Assembly: GCA_016717325.1 (NCBI GenBank)
Contig: JADKFV010000039.1
Span: 1-44,725, forward strand
Reading direction: 5' to 3'
DNA from: Bacteroidota bacterium
GTDB lineage: Bacteria > Bacteroidota > Bacteroidia > AKYH767-A > OLB10
Length of the DNA stretch: 44,725 nt
In this document: in pieces, positions 35,172 to 42,902 of the stretch
Numbering within the stretch: the stretch's first letter is position 1
Layout of the letters: each line of letters opens with the position of its first letter
Notes under the pieces: model-generated
Told to the model about the DNA's origin: nothing
Databases searched by the model: none
Seen by the model: the letters and a program-made list of their open reading frames with translations, nothing else
Made by a program: the position numbers and the translations under genes

Positions 35172-36758
35172 TTATTTTTTATCAGGCAATTGATGGTAAA
35201 GTTTTTCCAACAAATTGTTTTGTTGGTTGCGGTCAAAGCCAATGGTGTAGTTGTATTTAGTTGTTACAACTGAAAGGTCTTTCCAAATGTTAAACGCTTT
35301 TATTCCTGCTGGAATAAAACCGTTGAAGCGTAACTCAATTCTAAACTCACCAACTTCTTTATGTTCTTTCAAATAATTTTTAACGGCTGTATCAGTTTTA
35401 TGTCCTTGTCCATCTGTCCACACCATCACTTCAATTTCTTCAAACTTTTCAGCAATATCTTTTTCTTCTAATTGCTTTGTAATGCTGTTGCGTAAAAAGA
35501 AAACTACTTTGTTCAAAATGCGTTCGCAATTTTCAGCAGTTCTTTTTTCCTTTACTGGCGGCTGCTTCAATCCCTTTATCAACTCTTTTAGTTGCCCAAT
35601 TTTTTTGTCAACGGGCTTCTGCATTTCAGTATATCCTTCTTCAATTTCTTTTTCCAATTCTTCAATCGTTGGCATTTCGCCTTTCAACTGTTTAGGCAAT
35701 GCGTTTGCAAATTGATAATCAGAAACTCCGATAGGGGATTTAATTCCTTGCAACGAATATTTTACAACCGTTTTGTTTGGTGTTTTGCAAAGCAAAATTC
35801 CAATTGTGGGTTTATCGTCCTTGTTTTTTATTTCTTCGTTGACAGTGTTGGTGTAGAAATTCAGTTTGCCTGTAAACTCGGGTTTGAAGTCACCAACTTT
35901 TAATTCAAACACAACATAGCATTTCAAATGAATGTTGTAGAAAAGCAAGTCCAAAAAATAGTCATCGTCTTCCACTACTAAATTATATTGGTTGCCTACA
36001 TAAGCAAAACCCCGTCCAAGTTCCAACATAAATTTTTTGAGATGCTGCATCAAAGCCCGTTCAACATCTTTTTCTTTTGCTTCTTCGCTTAGTGTGAGAA
36101 AGTCAAAAACATAAGAACATTTAAATGTTTCTTTGGCTAAATCAGAATCAATAGCAGGTATAGTATTATCAAAATTGTTGATGGCTTTGCCCTGTCGTTC
36201 AAAAAGTTTGTTCTCAATTTGTGATGACAAAACATTTCTGCTCCAACTATTTTCAATACATTTTTGAATGTAGAAATACTTTTCTTGTTCATGTTTTACT
36301 TTATCTAAAATTAGTTGATGATGTCCCCAAGGTAATTTTGCAGCAGCTTGCTGCAAAATTGCTGGGTCATCATTTTTAAGCACTACTAATTTGTCAGATT
36401 TATTTTGCAAAACTTTAGGTTGCTTTTTTGATTTTGTTGTCTGTTCCAATTTTGCAGCAGGTTGCTGCAAAATTGAAAAGTGAGGATATGCCTTTGCAAA
36501 TTCCCTCATGTAGCGAAGGTTTCGGGCTGACAAACCCTTCATGTCTTCAAACTCTGTTCTTAAATCAACCGATAATCTTTCCACCGTTTTTGCTCCCCAA
36601 CCTTCTTCGTTTTCCTGTTGAATAATGGTTTGCCCGACTTCCCAATAAATAGCCAAGAGTTGAGCATTAGCAGTTAATGCCGCTTTAAATCGGGCTTGCC
36701 TGATTTTCTCTTTAAGCCCGTTTAGTATTTGCTGATATTTATTTGTCTGTAGATTCAT
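35172..36758 (-). CDS. YhcG/DUF1016-family PDDEXK nuclease with C-terminal extension
   Basis: Intact 528-residue protein. The N-terminal DUF1016 helical domain (about 8-185; IYWEVGQTIIQQENEEGWGAK, LSARNLRYMREFA, LPWGHHQLILDK) is followed by a PD-(D/E)XK nuclease domain (about 205-355; DDDYFLDLLFYN with Asp270, then VVFELKVGDF with Glu285 and Lys287, and KPTIGILLCK). Residues 365-528 are an extra domain, first coiled-coil-like and Lys/Glu rich, then alpha/beta (EIEVMVWTDGQGHKTDTAVK, FRIELRFNGFIPAGIKAFNIW), not usual for the family and unknown to me. DUF1016 genes commonly accompany type I restriction loci, as here. Two 27-bp palindromes lie within the coding sequence. Confidence 0.5.
   Translation of the reverse strand: MNLQTNKYQQILNGLKEKIRQARFKAALTANAQLLAIYWEVGQTIIQQENEEGWGAKTVERLSVDLRTEFEDMKGLSARNLRYMREFAKAYPHFSILQQPAAKLEQTTKSKKQPKVLQNKSDKLVVLKNDDPAILQQAAAKLPWGHHQLILDKVKHEQEKYFYIQKCIENSWSRNVLSSQIENKLFERQGKAINNFDNTIPAIDSDLAKETFKCSYVFDFLTLSEEAKEKDVERALMQHLKKFMLELGRGFAYVGNQYNLVVEDDDYFLDLLFYNIHLKCYVVFELKVGDFKPEFTGKLNFYTNTVNEEIKNKDDKPTIGILLCKTPNKTVVKYSLQGIKSPIGVSDYQFANALPKQLKGEMPTIEELEKEIEEGYTEMQKPVDKKIGQLKELIKGLKQPPVKEKRTAENCERILNKVVFFLRNSITKQLEEKDIAEKFEEIEVMVWTDGQGHKTDTAVKNYLKEHKEVGEFRIELRFNGFIPAGIKAFNIWKDLSVVTTKYNYTIGFDRNQQNNLLEKLYHQLPDKK
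36334..36360. repeat. Intragenic palindrome, copy 1
   Basis: AATTTTGCAGCA / TGCTGCAAAATT, perfect 12-bp arms with a 3-base centre, inside the yhcG-like gene. It encodes the ILQQAAAKL part of the N-terminal domain. A second copy lies about 110 bp away. Confidence 0.5.
36448..36474. repeat. Intragenic palindrome, copy 2
   Basis: Second copy with identical 12-bp arms and a GGT centre, encoding ILQQPAAKL. The intervening residues (about 107-133) are Lys/Gln/Asn rich and look like an insertion bounded by the two copies. Confidence 0.5.
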
Positions 36759-36851
36759 AATTATTTCTTCTGTGATTTTTTATTCCTCTGCTGCTATTGA
36801 AAGTTTCTCCTCTGGAATTGCATATTCTTTTTAGGTGCTGTTATCACAAGT

Positions 36852-37566
36852 TTACCTTTCCAAATATCCGTTCCATTCAGCATTATTTCCATTATAGGTG
36901 TTTATATCAACCCAACCACTGGCAAAGTCAAATTTGCCTTTGTGTGAATGTTGCCAGAATGTCCATTGTCCGTTGATATTAGGTTTTTTATTAAAAGAGC
37001 AAATCCAAATATTCTTATTTCTCATTGTCTCTTTGAGATATTTATTGTAACCATTCTCATTAGTGTAAATCATCAGGTTTGCTCCTGTTGCCCTTTCGAC
37101 TGAAGTAATGAATTCATCAATTTCATCAATTATTTCGACTTTATTCTTTGTTGTTTGATTGCCCCATTCTTCTATATCTAGAACAATGGGTAAATCAAAT
37201 TTCTTTCCCTCAATTGCCAACAAAATTAATCGCTTGTTTTTTACCTGATTTGTTGAACCTGAAAAAATGGTATACCCCAAAGAGTATTCCGCTTTCTTTT
37301 GCACCTAAATAATTTTTTTCAAACGTTTCATCTTTATAATTTTCTCCCTCCCTTGATTTCATAAAAACAAAATCTATACTTTGCTCCTTTACTTTTTGAA
37401 AGTCAATTTTACCTGTATGTTTAGAAACATCAATTCCTGTAATTGGGTATTTTATCTTATCGATATCAATACCAGAAGGAATATAAATATTAGTGTAAAT
37501 TATAATTAATCCCGCGGCTATCGCAAACAGGGCAATCAGAAATCCAATAATGCATCCTTTTTTCAT
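36852..37566 (-). CDS. GH25 lysozyme-like protein with membrane anchor (frameshifted)
   Basis: Composite of 37210-37566 and 36852-37304, frame change about 37220-37230, total about 238 residues. An N-terminal helix (GCIIGFLIALFAIAAGLIII, 4-23) anchors it. The GH25 barrel shows GIDVSKHTGKIDFQKVK (first strand with catalytic Asp), FVFMKSREGENYKDETFEKN, YHFFRF, then PIVLDIEEWGN with the acidic DxE pair, and WTFWQHSHKGKF near the C-terminus. It should cleave peptidoglycan in the periplasm. Its first 53 residues and upstream sequence are duplicated at 42.34-42.90 kb. It lies 93 bp from the yhcG-like gene; the link to defence or lysis is by position only. Confidence 0.5.
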
Positions 37567-37935
37567 TTAAATGTGTGCTAACATCAGCCCATGAAAAAAC
37601 CATTTCCTCAACAGCTGCACATTAACAGCATGTGGTAAAAATAAAAATTACAACGACACTATAAAAGTATCTTCAAAAAAAAATAAATACACATCACATA
37701 GGAGAGCACAGCCGGCATCAAATGGAAATACCAAGTTTAGCTTGCAATTTCGATGGTGAGAATGTTGTATGTTTTGGTGATGCTTTTGTTTGCAAGCTCA
37801 ATTTGCTAAAGTTACATTTTGAGGTAATTACCACCAACACCGAAAGCTTCGAAAAGATACATAATTGCTTCGCTGTAAAAAAGAAATGCTATAAAAAATA
37901 AGTTGATTTTTTTTTTGGGTGGGGGTTTCTTTTCA
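37373..37935. repeat. Segmental duplication, left copy
   Basis: About 563 bp, matching 42339-42902 in the same orientation. The first 250 bp (5' end of the GH25 gene and its upstream region) are almost identical; the repeat part is more diverged. It starts mid-gene, at TCTATACTTTGCTCC, and stops at the 3' end of the restriction gene. Confidence 0.5.
37624..37922 (-). repeat. Island repeat, copy D
   Basis: Fourth copy, with the C/E-type tail. It is the most diverged in the middle (GTTTTGGTGATGC, CAATTTCGATGGTG). It lies between the GH25 promoter side and the 3' end of the first restriction gene, within the 563-bp duplication. Confidence 0.5.
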
Positions 37936-37945
37936 TTCTTTGATT

Positions 37946-40900
37946 TTAATAGTCTTCATAAATACTTCTCCCTCCACCGTAATACTGATTACGCAAATGG
38001 TCGTAAACTAAATTTGTTTTCAAATCAACATCATCAATCTGGTAGGTAGGATAGGGTAGTTTAGCGTTGAGAATATTTGAAACAGTATTAAAAACTGCCG
38101 CAGAGGTTTCATTCTTCTCCCATACTTGGTCAACTTTCAGTTTTTCTTTTTTCAGTTCTTCCAACAAATCAATTGCAATTTCTTTCACTCGTTTTTTATC
38201 TGCTTCAGTCAAAGTGGGTTTTCGCAAAATATCAAACACTGCTTTTTGTTCTTCGGTTAATTCTTCTCGCTTCGTTTCCGCTTCTTCTGCTGAAATCGAA
38301 TTCATGTAATCAATCAACTTCTTGAAAGTTGCTTCAATTGTAACAGCATCTTTTCCCAAATTATATACTGCAATTATTTCCTGATAGCGTTTGTAGTAAT
38401 CAACTCTCAATGGATTTCTTTCTACCATTTGTTTCAACTGCTTTTCAATTATGTCTTTAAGAGATTGAACAACTGCATTTTTATTTTTTGATTTCAGGAA
38501 GTGTTGCTCCAACAATTCAAAGTTTAGTCCGCTTAGGTCAATAATTTTTCCTTTGTCGTGGCTTGGTTCTGCAACCATGTTCTCAATGCTTTCATCAACC
38601 ACACCTTGAATCTCTCTCATGATTGCCGAAACATCTGCACTCTCAATATTATCTTCAATGGCTGTGTAGATTACATCAATCGCATTCTTTCTCGGTGCAT
38701 ACAAATTCAAAATTGTATCAGGCATTATTGCTTTATACTTTTTGAAAACTGCTCTTGCAAGCAATTGAAATTTTCGTTTTGTTTCATCATTGGTGTAAAC
38801 TGCATTCACGGCTCTTTCCATCGCTGCAATTTTTTCAAGCCCTGTGGCTTCAACCAAATCATTCAAATTAAAACTCACTTCATCAACAAAAAAGTTTCTG
38901 TTTGTTCCAATGCTTCTTCCAAAAGTTTTATCAATTCCTCTTTCGGTTTCACTGGTGGTTCTTCTCCGCCTTTGCCTCCGCCTGTTGTATCACCTGCTCC
39001 GTAAATTGCAAGAGCATCAAGTAACGCTGTGTAAGTTTCAATGTAGTCCACAATCATTCCGTTGTTCTTGCCTTCGCTGATGCGGTTTGCTCTTGCGATT
39101 GTTTGCATGAGTGTATGCGATTGCAATGGCTTGTCAATATACATGGTTGAAAGTGTAGGCACATCAAAACCTGTAATCCACATGGCCACACAATCACGAA
39201 ACAAATGGATGTTCTTCGTCTTTAAAATCAACTTCCAAATCTCTTGTCGGGTCATTCATTTTTTACGATGTGGTTCAATATCTAAATCCACTTCCTGAAT
39301 TTCTGAATTTCGTTTTGCTCACTGCTTACTACAACTGCAATTTCTGTTTCCTTAATCCATTCCAACTCTCTTGCTTTCGTCAACAATTCCTGGTCGCCAT
39401 ATTTTCCTTTCTCAATTTCCTTTTCAAGTTTTGCTACATACTCATTCCAATGTTGTGTGATGTAGTTATACATTTTCACAGTAGTGAGTTTATCCAACGC
39501 AACAAACATTGCTTTGCCTTTGTAACCACGATTGCAGAAATGCCAAACAACATCTTTTGCAATTGCATCCAATCTTTTTTTCGCTGTGAGAATGTGATAA
39601 TCTCTGCCAATCAATTGCTCTACTCTTGAAAGTTGGTCGCTGTCTAAATCTTCATGTGTGTCCAACACTTCACGAATTTGTTTATTGAGTTCGGGATTTT
39701 TCAAACCCAAATACTCACCACGATTTTCATAGTAAAGCGGAACGGTTGCACCATCATCAACACTTCGTTTGAAATTATATTTTGAAACATAATCACCAAA
39801 TATTCTCCGTGTCAATTCATCGTCTTTGAAAAGCGGTGTGCCTGTGAAGCCAATGAAAGAAGCATTGGGCAAAGCGTTACGCATGTTCAATGCTAAACTT
39901 CCTCCTTGCGTTCGGTGTGCTTCGTCAGAAATTACAATGATGTTCTCCCGATCTGTAATTTTTTCTTCAAAGTTGAATTTGTGAATGAGAGAAAATAAAT
40001 AGCGGTGGTCTTGTCCTAAAAGTTCCTGCAAATTTTTTCCGCTGCTTGCTTTGATTGCATTTTTTGTTCCAGCTTTTATTTGAGGCACTGCACCAACTCC
40101 GCTGAATGTTCCGTAAATCTGTTTGTCTAATTCGTTTCGGTCTGTTACCACTACAAAAGTGTATGAACCAAAAAACTTGCGGTGAATTTTCTGACACATG
40201 AAAACCATTGAATACGATTTTCCGCTTCCTTGCGTATGCCAAAACACTCCCAACTTTTGTTTTTCTTCCAACGAAATTTTTCCGTCTTTAAAATCTTTTT
40301 CTTTTTGTGTGATGTTGTCAATGGCTTTGTTCACGCCAATGAACTGATGATTTCTTGCAATCAACTTTACTACTTTTCCCAATGAACGGTCAAACAGAAT
40401 AAAGTTTTCAAACAAATCCATGAAGCGGTTTTTCTCACACACGCCAACAATAATTTTATCCAACGCAACAATACCTTCTTCGTCTTCTGTTATCCGTTTC
40501 CATTCGTGAAAGTGATTGTATTTTCCAGTGATGCTTCCGATACGGCTTTCCATTCCGTTACTTAAAATCACAAAAGCATTGAGATGAAAAAGTTTTGGAA
40601 TTACATCTTTGTAGTCGGTGAAGTTGTCGTTGTAAGCATTCTCTAATTTTTTATGAACTGCTTTCAACTCTATAAACAAAAGCGGAATGCCATTTACAAA
40701 ACCAATGATGTCTGGTCTGCGCTCTCTGCGACTTTTACCTTCGATCCAAAGCTGACGGACGGCTAGGAAATCGTTGTTGGTTGCATCTTCAAAATCAAAA
40801 ACCTTAAGTTTCCTCTCTTTGATCAGTTCTCCTTTTTCATTGGTAAAGTCAACGGGAATTCCATCTTTAAGCAAAGATATTTGTCAAGATTTGATTCGCC

Positions 40901-41164
40901 TAAAGTTTTTGTGCTGCTGTACACTTACAGTTTCTCATAAGATTGGGTGTATACCTGTTCGGGTAAGTTGGGATTGAATTGTTTTAGTTTCTGTAAGAAA
41001 TTTCTTTTAAGAATAATTTCCTTTTTACTTCCTCTGCCTAATGAACTGCCTTCGCCAGAAGTTTCTTTGTTGTAGGCAATAGCAGTGTCCCAACCCAAGC
41101 GGTTATGAAACAAATCAATGGCAGTTTGTTCTACAAGGTTATCTTCTGAATATTCCCAACTCAT
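37946..41164 (-). pseudogene. hsdR: Type I restriction enzyme R subunit, HsdR-1 (several frame breaks and one stop)
   Basis: One gene of about 1073 residues read in four pieces (40925-41164, 39282-40874, 38875-39255, 37946-38878). In order: N-terminal LVEQTAIDLFHNRLGWDTA; nuclease core RRPDIIGFVNGIPLLFIELKA (Asp ... Glu-x-Lys); Walker A HTQGSGKSYSM; DEAH-type VISDEAHRTQGG; FIGFTGTPL; MWITGFDVPT; motif VI QTIARANR; and a helical C-terminus. Breaks lie at an in-frame TAA (40925-40927), A3 at 40873-40875, about 39285, T6 at 39259-39264, about 39200 and about 38878. Adding a base at 39259-39264 restores HRKKMNDPTRDLEVDFKDEE. The R subunit translocates and cuts unmethylated DNA with HsdM and HsdS; neither is in the window. 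It lies 9 bp from the RhuM gene. Confidence 0.5.
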
Positions 41165-41173
41165 TTTTTTCTT

Positions 41174-42147
41174 TCAATTTTTTACTGCCTTGTCAAAATC
41201 GCTTTCATATTCACGGTCTTGTATCACTCTATATTTTTCAAATTCACCTTCGGCTTTTAGCTTGGCTTCCAGCATGGTTACTTTTCCTTTGTCTTTCAGA
41301 ATCGGGTAATTAGAGAGTTGCAAAAAGTTTGTTAAAAACTTACTCCAATCTTTCATATACATCAGTTGGTTGCGTTTGGCATTTACCTCTGCCAAATCAA
41401 GATAAGCAGAAACTATTTTGTTAAGTTCTTCAATGTGAGCTTCGTTCAAATAATTTTTTGCAACCGAGACATCACTTTTCAATATTTTTCCTGAAGGGGC
41501 TTGTTTCCATGTTTTCAATCCCATGTAAATTTTCTTTGCATCGGCTTCGGTGTAAATTATTTCGGCTGCTGTTTTTCCTGTAATTGCCCAATGCAATTTG
41601 TTTTGAACCGATGCAAAAAATCTTGTGTGGTGGGTGCTTCTTTGGTGTAATCAACACTCAAAGCATACAGGTCGGTAATCTTCTGATAAAATCGTCTTTC
41701 GCTTGCACGGATTTCACGAATGCGTTCAAGCAATTCATCAAAATAATCTTTGCCGAAATTTTTGCCTTGCTTCAATCGTTCATCATCCAACACAAAACCT
41801 TTGGTGATAAATTCTTTCAATGTGCTTGTTGCCCAAATACGAAACTGTGTGGCTTCGCTGCTGTTTACACGGTAGCCAACTGCTAAAATTGCTTCTAATC
41901 GGTAATACGAAGTTTGGTATTTTTTGCCATCGGCAGCAGTTGTTTCCATTTTGGAAACAACTGAATTTTCATCCAACTCTTTTGATTCAAAAATGTTTTT
42001 GAGGTGTTTGCTTATTGCAGGAACAGCCACCGCAAACAAAGCTGACAGTGCTTTTTGTGTTAACCAAAAAGTTTCTCCTTGGTAAACCACTTCCACCTTT
42101 ACATTGCCTTGTGGGGTGGAGTAAAATATGAGTTGATTGTTTTCCAT
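41174..42147 (-). CDS. RhuM-family protein (frameshifted)
   Basis: Composite of 41557-42147 (start at MENNQLIFYSTPQG rather than an earlier Met) and 41174-41596. The frame changes at the A6 run 41615-41620: adding one base reads TQDFFASVQNKLHWAITG. Total is about 324 residues, usual for RhuM. It has FWLTQKALSALFAVAVPAISKHLKNIF (a KilA-N/helix-turn-helix-like DNA-binding region), TSYYRLEAILAVGYRVNSSEATQFRIWAT, and a C-terminal TEADAKKIYMGLKTWK. First described on Salmonella pathogenicity island 3, RhuM-like proteins often sit beside type I restriction genes; their biochemical role is unclear. It directly precedes hsdR-1. Confidence 0.5.
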
Positions 42148-42199
42148 TAGCGTAATTATTTTTTTGTCATTTACCGAGAAATCCTCGGCAACTAAATCT

Positions 42200-42532
42200 T
42201 TATTTTTCAACTTGTAAGAATTCCTTAATAGTTCGTTTATCATTCACTACCATTTTCCTGATGTCGGGAAAATGGTTTGCACCGTGTTGAGTGGTATGTT
42301 CCAAAATGGAACTAACCACTTCTTTTAATTCTCTGCTTTCTATACTTTGCTCCTTTACTTTTTGAAAGTCAATTTTACCTGTATGTTTAGAAACATCAAT
42401 TCCTGTAATTGGGTATTTTATCTTATCGATATCAATACCAGAAGGAATATAAATATTAGTGTAAATTATAATTAATCCCGCGGCTATCGCAAACAGGGAA
42501 ATCATAAATCCAATAATGCATCCTTTTATCAT
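42200..42532 (-). pseudogene. Chimeric GH25 5' fragment fused to an unrelated gene end
   Basis: The first 53 residues (MIKGCIIGFMISLFAIAAGL ... DFQKVKEQSI) are nearly identical to the GH25 protein at 36852-37566. From the junction at about 42339 it continues as ESRELKEVVSSILEHTTQHG ... TIKEFLQVEK, which resembles nothing in GH25 and looks like the 3' end of another gene. It lacks all catalytic residues except the first Asp region. It marks the edge of the segmental duplication. Confidence 0.5.
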
Positions 42533-42902
42533 TTAAATGTGTACTAACGGCAGCCCATGAAAAAACCATTTCCTCAACAGCTGCACATTAACAGCATGTG
42601 GGAAAAATAAAAATTACAACGACACTGTTGACGCAACTTCAAAAAAAAATAAGATACCTCGCATATCAAAAAGCTACCGGCATTAAATGGAAATATCAAG
42701 TTTAGATTGCAATATCGATGTTGAAAATGTTTTGCGTTTTTTTGATGCATTTGTAAGCAAGCTCGATTTGCTGAAGTTACATTTTGAGTAATTACCACCA
42801 ACACCGAAAGCTGGGAAAAGATACATAATTGCTTCGCTGTAGAAAAATAAATGCTATAAAACATGAGTTGGATTTTTTTTGGGTGTCGGGTTTTCTTTTC
42901 AT
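42339..42902. repeat. Segmental duplication, right copy
   Basis: Matches 37373-37935 in direct orientation. The left edge cuts into the GH25 reading frame and forms the chimeric fragment; the right edge meets the stop region of the second restriction gene. Confidence 0.5.
42590..42893 (-). repeat. Island repeat, copy E
   Basis: Fifth copy, with the C/D-type tail, within the right copy of the duplication. The reverse-strand frame 42574-42864 (MHQKNAKHFQHRYCNLNLIF) is open in it, as in copies B and C. Confidence 0.5.

Noticed and set aside
32051..40927. Reassignment of TAA to glutamine (two in-frame TAA codons in parE and hsdR-1)
   Set aside because: TAA is the ordinary stop codon for many intact genes here, such as the cytochrome c, nosZ and Rrf2 genes. 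Mutation or sequence error is simpler.
31384..42893. Chromosomal integron with attC sites
   Set aside because: I could not find consistent GTTRRRY/RYYYAAC pairs at repeat edges, the repeats are too long, and no integrase is present. The cassette-like layout is kept as a separate observation.
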